Positions 44,039 through 59,917 of a DNA stretch of 64,000 nt are shown here, one piece after another. A program made the position numbers and the translations under genes. This DNA comes from Bifidobacterium polysaccharolyticum. Its GTDB lineage: Bacteria > Actinomycetota > Actinomycetes > Actinomycetales > Bifidobacteriaceae. Positions within the stretch are counted from its first letter, which is position 1. Every line of letters starts with the position of its first letter. Under the pieces are notes generated by a model. That model made no database searches, was not told the origin of the DNA, and worked only from the letters and a program-made list of their open reading frames with translations. The stretch is taken from NCBI RefSeq assembly GCF_016101585.1, contig NZ_JACFQG010000001.1, forward strand, positions 763,941 to 827,940, written 5' to 3'.

Positions 44039-44608
44039 TCACTGTCCGTTCGGGTTCCCTGGATACTGTGCCGTACCAGTCCGACTCACACTGAGGCTTC
44101 CGTTATCGACAACTGGATGACGATGACGCGAGGGAACGCACATGATGGCCAGCCGGACTACTACAGCCAGAAGGAGGATGATGACCCCCAGGGGCGAAGG
44201 GGCGGACGGATCCAGTCCTTCCAAGGTATCCGACACCATCGGACCGACAATCAGACCCACGCCCACCACCTCCAGCACATAAGGGACGAGCGCCAACCAC
44301 CCCGACAGGGCCAGATCATGCAGACGCCGCACCGTCAGGGCATACATAGGCACCAGCACCGCCAGGGAGAACAGCCCCGGTATGACGGCCAAGAGACCCG
44401 AAGAGAACAAGCGGGTCAGGAAGGTGTCCAAGACCCAGACGAACGCGGCAAAAACCCATATCTCCTTGCGGCAGGAACGTCCCTTCCCTCTCGCATACAG
44501 GTAAAAGGGCCGTTGCATGCACTCCTGCATGGTCGCATCGTACATGGGCTCGTACCCCTTCATCACATCCACACGAGGCGGCCTCTTCGATAACAAGGCA
44601 CTGGCCAT
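44039..44608 (-). CDS. DUF805 membrane protein, copy A
   Basis: 189 residues, the paralogue of 42380-42949. It has 'MYDATMQECMQRPFYLYARG', 'GRSCRKEIWVFAAFVWVLD' and the DUF805 signature 'VRRLHDLALSGWLALVPYV', with four membrane helices and a short polar tail. The ATG at 44608 is chosen because GGTGAGG lies upstream and it aligns with the other copy; an upstream ATG at 44632 adds eight basic residues. It follows the Bax-inhibitor-1-like copy A by 110 bases on the same strand. The unit [BI-1-like, DUF805] is thus repeated twice in tandem. Confidence 0.8.
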   Translation of the reverse strand: MASALLSKRPPRVDVMKGYEPMYDATMQECMQRPFYLYARGKGRSCRKEIWVFAAFVWVLDTFLTRLFSSGLLAVIPGLFSLAVLVPMYALTVRRLHDLALSGWLALVPYVLEVVGVGLIVGPMVSDTLEGLDPSAPSPLGVIILLLAVVVRLAIMCVPSRHRHPVVDNGSLSVSRTGTAQYPGNPNGQ

Positions 44609-44718
44609 AATCCTCACCTTCACTTTCTTCATAAACCCATCCCGACGGATTGTCGGGACGGAACATCCAATATCGACATCAACGCAAGCACACCCATGGC
44701 GCAACCCACCGTCCGGCG

Positions 44719-45519
44719 TCACCGGCCGGCATCGTCGTCATCATTGGAGGTTCCCAGGAGGGAAGCGATCAGCAGGATCAGATCGAACACCAGTGCCCAG
44801 GCCGCCAACCACTCGAAAGCCGCATCACGATGCGTGCTCGCGCATTTCTCGATCGCCCACATGTCCAGCACGAACCACAAGGCGCCGACGATGCCCACCA
44901 CGCAGCACCAGAGCAAGGACGCGCCAGCCGACCCCGTCACCTTGGCCAGCATCCAGGACGGCACCACACACAACACCACCATCGCCGCCCACCACACGAA
45001 CCCGTTGCGCACCAGCCGCATCACCACCGGAAATACCAACACCCCAACAGCCACCAACACAGCCACCGACACCAGAATCCACCGGATCACGCCACCGGAA
45101 TAGCGGGCGCCAGAACCCAATATGATGCCGAACCCTGGAGCGCACGGAAGCGACAACATCACAAACCAGGGCCCCGGGCGCCCCTTCCCATCCTCATACC
45201 GCCCCAACAGGATCAGAACAGCAAATGCGGAAAGCACAGCAAGCAAAACAGCTTGACCTATCCGCATGCGGATCCAATCCTGGTCCTGGTCAAACAGGAG
45301 GAACCAGCCGCAGGCGAACCCGGCTAAATAGGTCATTCCGTACAGCACCGTCTTCCACAGGACCCCGCCCAGAGAGAACTCACGGGCACCAGGCCGCGCA
45401 TGCGGGATGCTCCCCACCACACGCGACATGATCGACGACAGGACAAACGCATCAACCCGATCATCAACGCCATCCGACACCCCGCCGGCACCAACGCGCC
45501 CACCGGTCGACACAGACAT
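44719..45519 (-). CDS. Bax inhibitor-1/YccA-like membrane protein, copy A
   Basis: 266 residues, about seven membrane helices. The C-terminal part 'DMWAIEKCASTHRDAAFEWL' plus 'AAWALVFDLILLIASLLG' fits the BI-1/YccA end better than its paralogue does, and is followed by an Asp-rich tail. The N-terminus (~45 residues) is polar. The start at 45519 has AAGGG nine bases upstream; a GTG at 45528 is possible. In the family, BI-1 proteins are calcium-leak channels or FtsH modulators; no role can be claimed here. It starts 27 bases after a truncated gene on the same strand, so it was probably the second gene of a longer operon. Confidence 0.55.
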   Translation of the reverse strand: MSVSTGGRVGAGGVSDGVDDRVDAFVLSSIMSRVVGSIPHARPGAREFSLGGVLWKTVLYGMTYLAGFACGWFLLFDQDQDWIRMRIGQAVLLAVLSAFAVLILLGRYEDGKGRPGPWFVMLSLPCAPGFGIILGSGARYSGGVIRWILVSVAVLVAVGVLVFPVVMRLVRNGFVWWAAMVVLCVVPSWMLAKVTGSAGASLLWCCVVGIVGALWFVLDMWAIEKCASTHRDAAFEWLAAWALVFDLILLIASLLGTSNDDDDAGR

Positions 45520-45546
45520 CACCACCACTCACCCTTCGCCCTACAC

Positions 45547-45735
45547 CTACGCAAGCACGGAACCCAAAGAACCGGCTAACGGCGAGAAAGGCTTCAAATA
45601 ACCAAGGCTCTCAGACACCGACGTCTTCCACCCGATACCGCCTTTATCTTGATTATAGACCTGACGCTTCAAGGCCTCGACCCCGTCTTTGACAACAGAG
45701 GAGGCGGACGGGTCCAGCCTGCCGTCCGGCGTCAG
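45547..45735 (-). pseudogene. truncated gene, last ~62 codons, at the island's right junction
   Basis: A frame ending at TAG 45547-45549 reads leftward as 'LTPDGRLDPSASSVVKDG', 'VEALKRQVYNQDKGGIGWKT' and 'SVSESLGYLKPFSPLAGSLG'. The composition is protein-like, but no start or ribosome site is present. The frame runs into the point where tgm-like sequence begins (about 45736). This is what a gene cut by a recombination junction would leave. The family is not recognised. The next gene downstream begins 27 bases after its stop, as in an operon. Confidence 0.5.
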
Positions 45736-46163
45736 CGGACGGGAGCACCCGAATCGACTTGACGGGACGTGATGCCCAGGCCTGGGTGGAGGTCAATCTG
45801 AAAGGACTCGGATGGATCCCCTTCTACCCCACACCACCAGAGACCAAGACCCCGGACAAATCCCTGGACCCCACACCACCCGACCCACGCACCCTGGTCC
45901 GCCAGCCACCACCCCCGCTGGCCGACCCTCCCCACGACGACCACACCACCCAAGGCAGGACCACCGTCGGCGGGCAGGAAGCATCCCCGCAGTCTCCACC
46001 CTCCTTCTGGAAACAGTACGGACCCCTGATAACCAAAGCGACACTCTGGACCATGCCGGTCTGGCTACCCGCCCTCCCGATCCTGCTCCTACTAGGCATC
46101 AAAACCCGGCTACGCAGGCGGGCCTACATGACTGGACCCACAATGACATTTCCTTCCTGCTGA
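45736..46163 (+). pseudogene. truncated tgm 3' fragment (duplicate)
   Basis: From 45738 the frame reads 'DGSTRIDLTGRDAQAWVEV', then 'GWIPFYPTPPETKTPDKSLD' and the membrane helix 'LWTMPVWLPALPILLLLGIK', matching residues ~562-690 of tgm at about 92% DNA identity. It has no start and no 5' part. After 'TRLRRRA' it jumps over ~358 bases present in tgm (40161-40518) and ends with 'TGPTMTFPSC', the equivalent of the sequence just past the tgm stop. No promoter or ribosome site is evident. Confidence 0.85.
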
Positions 46164-46241
46164 GATTTAGTCGCCAAATAGCCGTCATCTACAGCCATCG
46201 TCGTCACTGTCTGCCTGCAATCTTGACCGCGAGGAAAACAA

Positions 46242-46284
46242 GATGAGGGCCCGTGCGATCGCTATGATCGTACAGGCCCTCATC
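46242..46284. terminator. terminator between tgm fragment and rpoC
   Basis: Arms at 46242-46260 and 46266-46284 form a ~19-bp stem with one mismatch and one G-T pair around a 5-base loop. CTTTAT follows on the plus strand and CTTGTTTTCC on the minus strand. It is the functional terminator for rpoC and a diverged version of the hairpin at 40758-40790. Confidence 0.8.
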
Positions 46285-46367
46285 CTTTATCACATATCCT
46301 GCAGCCGAATCCGCGAGGCCGGATCATCCGGCCCAAGCGGATCTGCGGCTACTGGCCGTGCAGGCAC

Positions 46368-50528
<4,161 letters not shown>

Positions 50529-50578
50529 TCTGTGTCCTGTCTCTGATCTTGTAACTGCTCTGAAGTTTGCCTCTTGGC

Positions 50579-50603
50579 GGGATGCCCTTCAGGAGGGCAT
50601 CCC
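50579..50603 (-). promoter_or_regulatory. intercistronic hairpin between rpoB and rpoC
   Basis: GGGATGCCCT (50579-50588) and AGGGCATCCC (50594-50603) make a perfect 10-bp stem with a 5-base loop just after the rpoB stop. No T-run follows, so it is more likely an RNA-processing or stability element than a terminator. Confidence 0.5.
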
Positions 50604-50616
50604 TGTGACTGGTGGT

Positions 50617-54183
<3,567 letters not shown>

Positions 54184-54264
54184 AATGGACGTTCCTTATC
54201 GCTCGCCGTACTCGATCATTCCTGTTACCCAGGGAGATGCCGAACGGCCGCCATATGCCTATTC

Positions 54265-54294
54265 GCGGGCACCTCCTCGATGATGCATGCCCGC
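54265..54294 (-). promoter_or_regulatory. small hairpin in the rpoB leader
   Basis: GCGGGCA (54265-54271) pairs with TGCCCGC (54288-54294) around a 16-base loop that contains an AGGAGG-like sequence on the minus strand. It could be a leader RNA structure; no coding sequence with good spacing follows. Confidence 0.25.
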
Positions 54295-54351
54295 TATATG
54301 ACATACCTCATGCAAAGTCAAAACTATAGCAGACAAGAACCATGGACGCAA
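54293..54351 (-). promoter_or_regulatory. tandem sigma70-type promoters for rpoBC
   Basis: On the minus strand, P1 is TTGCGT (54346-54351), 17 bases, TATAGT (54323-54328). P2 is TTGACT (54316-54321), 17 bases, TATAGC (54293-54298). Both point at rpoB, whose start is ~110 bases further. They overlap the region just past the stop of the preceding gene at 54377. Confidence 0.6.
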
Positions 54352-54376
54352 TCGGCGTGTCGTCTTGGAAAAGCTG

Positions 54377-55039
54377 CTATTGGATCATGACCGGCACCGG
54401 CTGGGAGACCACGTTGGAATCGGCTTTGAGCACCAACTTGGCCTTGTAGGAACCGGCGTCGACCAGTGGCAGCTTCTCGTCGGGCTGGCAACTCTCCTGG
54501 CTCCTGTCGGCATGCCAGGTGATGGTCTGCACATCCTTGTCGCCCGTGGCCATGAGCAGCGTACGAGCCCCCACCGGGCAGGCATCGGAGCGCCAGACAG
54601 TATCCTGACCGCTGGTGATGACCAGCACGCGGCCGCCGTCGGAGCCGTCCACCAAGCATGAGCCTGTTCCCTTGTGACGAATGGTCGCCGTAAAGTCGAT
54701 AGACCCGCCTACGTCAGTGCTGGGATCGGGCGCAGCCAGCTCCAGCGCCAGATCCCCCTTGTTACAGTCAGGAGCTCCTGAGGAACGCTTCTTGCCAGCA
54801 TCCTTCTTCTGATCTTTGCCCTGCTTGTCCTTGTCTTTGGATTTGGTCTTTGCGGACTGCTGGGCGCTGGTCGAGGCACCCTGGCCCCCATCGCCTCCGC
54901 GCAGGGCTCTGATTCCTGCCCCCACGCCCCAGACCAGGCCAGCACAGACCAGCAGGAAGAGCACCGCCAGCAGGGCGGCCGCGATCCTCCGGCGACGGTA
55001 CATCCGTCGCTTCTTCTCGCTCATGCGTCGCTTGGCCAT
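54377..55039 (-). CDS. conserved membrane-anchored hypothetical protein
   Basis: 220 residues. A very basic N-terminus ('MAKRRMSEKKRRMYRRRRIA') precedes one membrane helix (about 20-43), so the remainder is outside. A Lys/Asp/Ser-rich linker (about 55-90, 'KSKDKDKQGKDQKKDAGKKR') connects to a ~130-residue beta-rich domain with four Cys that could form disulfides ('APDCNKGDLAL', 'GSCLVDG', 'SDACPVG', 'ESCQPDE'). Such anchored domains are found near rpoB in bifidobacteria, but I know no assigned function. The start at 55039 or an ATG at 55024 is possible; neither has a strong ribosome site. It follows mutY by 30 bases on the same strand. Confidence 0.7.
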   Translation of the reverse strand: MAKRRMSEKKRRMYRRRRIAAALLAVLFLLVCAGLVWGVGAGIRALRGGDGGQGASTSAQQSAKTKSKDKDKQGKDQKKDAGKKRSSGAPDCNKGDLALELAAPDPSTDVGGSIDFTATIRHKGTGSCLVDGSDGGRVLVITSGQDTVWRSDACPVGARTLLMATGDKDVQTITWHADRSQESCQPDEKLPLVDAGSYKAKLVLKADSNVVSQPVPVMIQ

Positions 55040-55069
55040 ACTGACCCAGTCTAATCGCTAGGGCGGCCT

Positions 55070-56104
55070 TCACCGAGGCAGGCTTAGGCGGCCGTCCTGG
55101 CCAATCTCAAGAAGGCCGTCCTCATCCAGGGAGGCGATGCACCGATCAAGTCGGATTTCATCCTCGCACAGGGGTTCCAGATCCTTCCTTGAGACGGGCG
55201 TGCCGGAAGCCTGCCGCAGGGCCTGAAGGATGGCACCGCGGACCTGCCGATCAGTGCCCGCAAAACGCTGCCGAGGTCTGGTCCTGCCTGCGCCCAGACC
55301 GGGCAGCCCAGCCTTGAGGAAACGGCAGTGGCCGGCCAGAGGGCAGATATCGCAGGCCGGCTTCCGGGCGACGCAGACTGTGGCACCCAGTTCCATGACG
55401 GCCTGGTTCCATCGGGCCGAGGGCGGCTCCCGCCAGGCCGCCGACCGGATCTGCGGATCAGCCGATCCCAAACGGCCACTACCCTCCTGGCCGCCGCTGT
55501 CCTCGGCACCGGCATCCTCCAGGCCTCCGTCTTCGGCACGAAAACTCTCCTGCGCCTCGTCCTCGGGCAGGACCTGCCCGGCCAGCTGGCGTTCCTCTCG
55601 GCTGGCAGCGCCTCCAGTGGATTCATGCCCCAGAAAGACCCTGGAGAGCACCCTGCGGATATTGGTGTCGATGACGGCGATCCTCTCGCCGTAGGCAAAG
55701 CTCATGACAGCGCTGGCCGTATAGTCGCCGATGCCAGGCAGGGCCACCAGCTGGTCGTAATCCCGGGGCAGCCGGTCTGCATACCGGCCGGCCACCTGCT
55801 GTGCGCATTCCTGCAGGCGCAGGGCTCGGCGCGGATAGCCCAACCGGCCCCAGGCCGTGATGACCTCGGCCTTGGGAGCGACAGCCAGGGATGCCGCATC
55901 CGGCCATACCTTCATCCAGGCCGTCCAGTAGGGCACCACCCTGCTCATCTGGGTCTGCTGGCTCATGACCTCGGAGACCAGGACCCCCCAGGGTGTGGTT
56001 CGCCCAAAGCGCCAGGGCAGATTGCGGGCGTACCGGCTCCACCAGTCGAACAGCCGCAGGCGGATGGGCTCACTCTCCACCAGGGCCGTTTCCGCGTTCT
56101 CCAT
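55070..56104 (-). CDS. mutY: A/G-specific adenine DNA glycosylase
   Basis: A 344-residue HhH-GPD glycosylase that removes adenine mispaired with 8-oxoguanine. Motifs: 'SEVMSQQTQMSRV' with the catalytic Glu, the helix-hairpin-helix 'LPGIGDYTASAVMSFAYGE' with the catalytic Asp in 'AVIDTNIRRV', and the 4Fe-4S loop Cys-x6-Cys-x2-Cys-x5-Cys in 'CVARKPACDICPLAGHC'. Between Asp and the cluster there is an unusual ~60-residue Glu/Gly/Asp-rich insertion. The C-terminal part is a short winged region and lacks the NUDIX-like domain of E. coli MutY. I prefer the ATG at 56104; the frame is open to 56140. Confidence 0.9.
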   Translation of the reverse strand: MENAETALVESEPIRLRLFDWWSRYARNLPWRFGRTTPWGVLVSEVMSQQTQMSRVVPYWTAWMKVWPDAASLAVAPKAEVITAWGRLGYPRRALRLQECAQQVAGRYADRLPRDYDQLVALPGIGDYTASAVMSFAYGERIAVIDTNIRRVLSRVFLGHESTGGAASREERQLAGQVLPEDEAQESFRAEDGGLEDAGAEDSGGQEGSGRLGSADPQIRSAAWREPPSARWNQAVMELGATVCVARKPACDICPLAGHCRFLKAGLPGLGAGRTRPRQRFAGTDRQVRGAILQALRQASGTPVSRKDLEPLCEDEIRLDRCIASLDEDGLLEIGQDGRLSLPR

Positions 56105-56215
56105 GGTCACACCGCCCTTCGCCATCCGATTCTGCCTCATTCAACCGCCGTATTCTGCCCGACGGTGCCGACCGACGCTGCCTTACCTGTCGTTTGGCGA
56201 CGGTAGGTTGGCCTC

Positions 56216-56869
56216 ATGAACAGGCAGGAGCAGGAGCGGTCCGACGACCCGTCAAAGGCCGTCGACAGCATGTACGAGTACGGATACCGCAAATCGAATT
56301 ATGGTCCGGATGAGCTGGTCACCGACGCCCACGGCAACCCCATCTCCGTAGTGGATGCCATGATGAAGGCCGATCAGGCCAGCCGGGTGAAAACCTCCAC
56401 CCCCCACCTGTGCTACTACTCGCCGCGGATCCCCGGCAACACCGGCTCCGCCATCCGCCTGTGCGCCGTGACCGGCACCATCCTGCACCTGATAGAGCCC
56501 CTGGGCTTCAACCTCAAAGACACCAAACTGCGCCGGGCCGGCCTGGACTACCACGACATGGCCCACGTGGTCCTGCACCCGGACTTCGACGACCTGGTCC
56601 GCTCCATGCCCAACAGCCGGATCATCGCCTTCACCGCCCACGCCGACAAGCTCTACACCGAGATCAGCTACCGGCCCGACGACATCCTCCTATTCGGACC
56701 CGAACCCGGCGACATCCCCGACCCCATGGACATCATGGCCGGCCCTCACGTAGCCGAACAGGTCAGGCTGCCCATGCGGCCCAGCCTGCGCAGCCTGAAC
56801 CTGACCAACTGCGCCTCCATAGCCATCTACGAGGCCTGGCGGCAGCTGGGATTCCAAGGCGGCCGCTGA
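56216..56869 (+). CDS. trmL: tRNA (cytidine/uridine-34 2'-O)-methyltransferase, SPOUT family
   Basis: 217 residues; a TrmL-type SPOUT methylase modifying the wobble base of tRNA-Leu. The signature starts 'LCYYSPRIPGNTGSAIRLCA', then 'HLIEPLGFNLKDTKLRRAGLD', 'LLFGPEPGDIP' (S-adenosylmethionine knot) and 'LRSLNLTNCASIAIYEAWRQ' near the C-terminus, where Asn-Leu and Asn-Cys-Ala-Ser form the trefoil knot. About 58 extra N-terminal residues precede the family core (usual length ~155), so translation might start later, but the next in-frame ATGs lack better ribosome sites. It is divergent from mutY. Confidence 0.88.
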   Translation: MNRQEQERSDDPSKAVDSMYEYGYRKSNYGPDELVTDAHGNPISVVDAMMKADQASRVKTSTPHLCYYSPRIPGNTGSAIRLCAVTGTILHLIEPLGFNLKDTKLRRAGLDYHDMAHVVLHPDFDDLVRSMPNSRIIAFTAHADKLYTEISYRPDDILLFGPEPGDIPDPMDIMAGPHVAEQVRLPMRPSLRSLNLTNCASIAIYEAWRQLGFQGGR

Positions 56870-57010
56870 ACCCCGCGAGCGCGTTCAGTTCTTGAAGCTA
56901 TGAATGGGCGCCGGGATGTGTCCGCCCCGATTGACGAATACAGCACTGGATTTCCTACTCAAGGGGATAATCAGGCCACAACCCATCAGACCGCCGAATT
57001 CACCCCTCCC

Positions 57011-57230
57011 CCAGATTCCGTGCATACTGGTCAAGATTTCCTGCGCTGGGCACAAATCCTCATCTCTGTGCCATTACTGAAGGTCTTCAACCCGTCCACT
57101 AAATCGTCGAATGTGATGTTAAAATCCAGTCAGTCCGACACGTCACCTTGTGACCCAATAGATATATGGTGACAGCAGTAATGTTGCCTACCCTGTCTAT
57201 ACCAACAACGGTGATGATTGCCTTGTACAT
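57011..57230 (-). pseudogene. decayed ACT-domain (UPF0237-type) gene
   Basis: From ATG 57230, with AGGAG upstream, the frame reads 'MYKAIITVVGIDRVGNITAV' and 'TIYLLGHK', matching the start of the ~89-residue ACT-domain proteins of bifidobacteria and other Gram-positives ('MYKAIITVVGxDRVG'). It then loses the frame. A second piece in another frame, '[20 protein letters not shown]' plus 'ICAQR', corresponds to the family's C-terminal half, and after one more shift '[10 protein letters not shown]' corresponds to the usual 'EIFxAMHRI' end. About 40 bases in the middle are missing. The UPF0210/DUF711 partner normally found downstream is absent; GH31 lies there instead. Confidence 0.7.
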
Positions 57231-57367
57231 GAGGCTCCTTCGATATGAGGATCCCATATGCAGGACATGCCGTGGCTGATACCGCGCATCCACCCGGCTG
57301 GTCAGGACTGCCTGTCAGATTCCATACCCATCACATGGAGCGCGAACGCCAAGTGCGCATCGGATTC

Positions 57368-59851
57368 TCAACAGAAATCCCTCAGAAGGACCTCTTGGAG
57401 AGCCGACAGGAATTCACCCGACAGGACCTGTCTGTCTCCGTTCGACCTGGTATACTCCAAGGTTTCCAAGGACCTCAGGGCCCCTACCCCGCTCGAACAG
57501 ACAAGGTCATAGACCCTGTCCTTCAAGGAGTTTGCGATTTGGGCAGACTGACAGATGTCGAAAACGTCCTTTCGGACAGGGTTATCCGCCAGATCCAAAC
57601 CTTCAGGAAAGGTCAGAACCTGATCCTGCCCAACGGGACGCTCGGGCAGGGTAACAACCAAACTCAAGGTATCCGGATCGTAGTCGGCACGACAGTCGAC
57701 CCCGTCCACCTGGACACGTGCCGGCAGCACGCCGCGGAGGACCACCTGCCATCGCCTGCTGGCGGGCACCAGGCCGGATTCGCCACGTACGGCACAAATG
57801 CGCAGGCAGGGCTTGCCCCAATCCAGACTGATTGTGGTATCGGCGGTTTTCATGGCGCTCAAATCCCCTCCCTGGGGGTAATGTCCGTCATCCTCACGCA
57901 TGGTGAATGATCCATCAGCGCCAGGAAAGACCAATAGCCGCAAGGAATCGGGGTTCTGCGTCCGATTGGACCGATTGTCCGCCAGGAGGGGAACAAGGGC
58001 CCCTGCCGGAGCGAAGACGGGCATGGATTCCAGGGGACGCCAAGCCCTGAAGCGTACACCATCGGCTCCATTCACCAAATAAAGACGACCTGTGAAGAAG
58101 TCGAACCACTGGCCTTCCGGGAGCCAGACCTCGGCAGGAGCCCTCATCAGGTCACGGTCCATGGGGTCGGTGACCGGCGCCACAATCAGGCTGGTCCCGA
58201 AGCGGTACTCGTTCGGGACCTGATAGGCCTCCGCAGTCTCCGGATCCCCCCAATACATGGGCTCTATCAGTTCTTTGCCCAATGCGGCGTTGCGCCAGTT
58301 CATCGTATATAGGTAAGGCTGGAGTGCCTGGCGCAGCCTAAGGAAATCCTCCATGACTCCCCTTGCCGGTTGGTGGAAGTTCCAGGGCTCCTTCCCGTTG
58401 AAAAGCGAGGACGAGGAGTGCAGACGGTTGATCGGGCTGAACGTGCCCAACTGATACCAACGGGCCTCCAGTTCCTCATCCCGGTAACCGAGCATGTGGC
58501 CGCCGATGTCATGCGACCACCACCCATAGCCGATATTGGAGGCTGTAGCCGTGAAATAGGGTTGGAAACGCAGAGAGTCCCAGCTCACCACCGTATCCCC
58601 CGAGAACCCTATAGGGTAGCGGTGGGAACCCGGACCGGCATAACGGGAGAAAGTCATAGGCCAGCGCCCCGACCGCCCGCTGTCGGCATAGTGGAGGAAG
58701 TTCAGTAGCCAGAGAGGATCAAGGCCGGCTAGTTTGGAGACGCTTCCCTGTTGCCAATCGATCCACCAGAAGTCCACCCCCTGCTCCTCCAAGTCATGAT
58801 GCATATGGAAATAGGCCTCGACGAACTTGGGGTCGGTCAAGTCGAATTCCACGGCTTTATTCCCGGTCGGATCCCTGTCCATGTCAGCGCATACCTGGCG
58901 ATAGGGCTCTTCGAAGGGACGGATTCCGTCTCGGGGATGGACGTTGAGGGTGACCTTCATCCCCCTGCTGTGCAGCCCCTCCAAGAAGGCGGCCGGGTCC
59001 GGGAAGAGGTCCCTGTTCCATGTGTATCCGGTCCAGCCCGTGCCATATTTGGAATCCACCCGGGTCAGGTGCCAATCCATATCGACGACGGCGGTGGTGA
59101 AGGGCAGACCCTCCTGTTCGAATCTGTCCATCAAGGCCAGGTACTCGTCTGCTGTATACCGATGGTAGCGGCTCCACCAGTTGCCGAAAGCAAAACGGGG
59201 CAGCAGCGGCGTGGGGCCGGTCAAGCGGTAGAAGTCACGAACAGCCTCGCGATAGCGGTGACCATAACCGAAAAAGTAAAGATCGCTTTCTTGGTGCTTT
59301 CGAGGCAGGATGAGCACCCGATCAGCCCCCTTGAGCGTTTCGGGAAGATCAGGGTCGTCCGGGGCCATAATCAAGTTGGAGGACGAGTCATCGATGAGGG
59401 CCCATCCGTCCGTTGAGTTGACGCCGATATCCAGCTTGGTGGAGCCGTCCGCCCCATCCAGGGTCCGGGCTGTCCCGCCCAGATTGGCATGTTGGTCGTC
59501 CCCATAGTGCCAGGTACTGCAGTAGCCGTCCATTCCCTTGACTTTGATTTGCAATCCCTCACGGCTGAAGGGCCCTCCGTCGTAGGCCAGGATTATGTAT
59601 GGTGTCTCGACTACCAGCCGATCCCCCTCACACCGTTTGTCCAGGTGGAGGGCTGCTGGGTCTTCAAAGGCCCGGTCAAGGGCCATCTGAGTGCAGTGAT
59701 CCTCAAAAACGCCGCAATCTGACCACTCCAGTCTGACCATGGAATCAGTAAGGAAAGCGATTCTGAACCGGTCTCCCTGAATGACGGTCTCAGGCCCCAT
59801 GAGAGGACGGGCCTGGGTAGGCATCTGACTGCGGGGGTTGATTATCTTCAT
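57368..59851 (-). CDS. GH31 alpha-glucosidase/alpha-xylosidase-type glycosidase
   Basis: An 827-residue glycoside hydrolase family 31 enzyme, cytoplasmic (no signal peptide). An N-terminal beta domain is followed by the barrel: 'WWSRYHRYTADEYLALMDRF', 'VVDMDWHL' and the nucleophile in 'FWWIDWQQG' (Asp365). The acid/base is expected in 'GFSGDTVVSWDSL' (Asp419). 'WWSHDIGGHM' is a further family motif. It hydrolyses alpha-glucosidic or alpha-xylosidic bonds with retention; the exact linkage is not readable. It is the last gene of the sugar operon, 66 bases after a permease. Confidence 0.88.
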   Translation of the reverse strand: MKIINPRSQMPTQARPLMGPETVIQGDRFRIAFLTDSMVRLEWSDCGVFEDHCTQMALDRAFEDPAALHLDKRCEGDRLVVETPYIILAYDGGPFSREGLQIKVKGMDGYCSTWHYGDDQHANLGGTARTLDGADGSTKLDIGVNSTDGWALIDDSSSNLIMAPDDPDLPETLKGADRVLILPRKHQESDLYFFGYGHRYREAVRDFYRLTGPTPLLPRFAFGNWWSRYHRYTADEYLALMDRFEQEGLPFTTAVVDMDWHLTRVDSKYGTGWTGYTWNRDLFPDPAAFLEGLHSRGMKVTLNVHPRDGIRPFEEPYRQVCADMDRDPTGNKAVEFDLTDPKFVEAYFHMHHDLEEQGVDFWWIDWQQGSVSKLAGLDPLWLLNFLHYADSGRSGRWPMTFSRYAGPGSHRYPIGFSGDTVVSWDSLRFQPYFTATASNIGYGWWSHDIGGHMLGYRDEELEARWYQLGTFSPINRLHSSSSLFNGKEPWNFHQPARGVMEDFLRLRQALQPYLYTMNWRNAALGKELIEPMYWGDPETAEAYQVPNEYRFGTSLIVAPVTDPMDRDLMRAPAEVWLPEGQWFDFFTGRLYLVNGADGVRFRAWRPLESMPVFAPAGALVPLLADNRSNRTQNPDSLRLLVFPGADGSFTMREDDGHYPQGGDLSAMKTADTTISLDWGKPCLRICAVRGESGLVPASRRWQVVLRGVLPARVQVDGVDCRADYDPDTLSLVVTLPERPVGQDQVLTFPEGLDLADNPVRKDVFDICQSAQIANSLKDRVYDLVCSSGVGALRSLETLEYTRSNGDRQVLSGEFLSALQEVLLRDFC

Positions 59852-59917
59852 GGCTTTCTGTCGGCTTTCGTGCTTGAATCGGATCTTTCCGTGGTTGGCT
59901 GGTGGGAGGGGTCATAC

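Noticed and set aside
45652..45657. Perfect TATAAT on the minus strand as a promoter for the island operon
   Set aside because: It lies inside codons Tyr-Asn of the truncated reading frame at 45547-45735, and no -35 box stands at 16-18 bases; most likely chance.
41378..45735. Island as a prophage, transposon or toxin-immunity cassette
   Set aside because: No integrase, transposase, terminal inverted repeats, tRNA target or recognisable toxin domain is visible.
54250..54290. Strong AGGAGG in the rpoB leader as the site of a leader peptide
   Set aside because: The nearest ATG is ~17 bases away and gives only nine codons; the spacing is too long.
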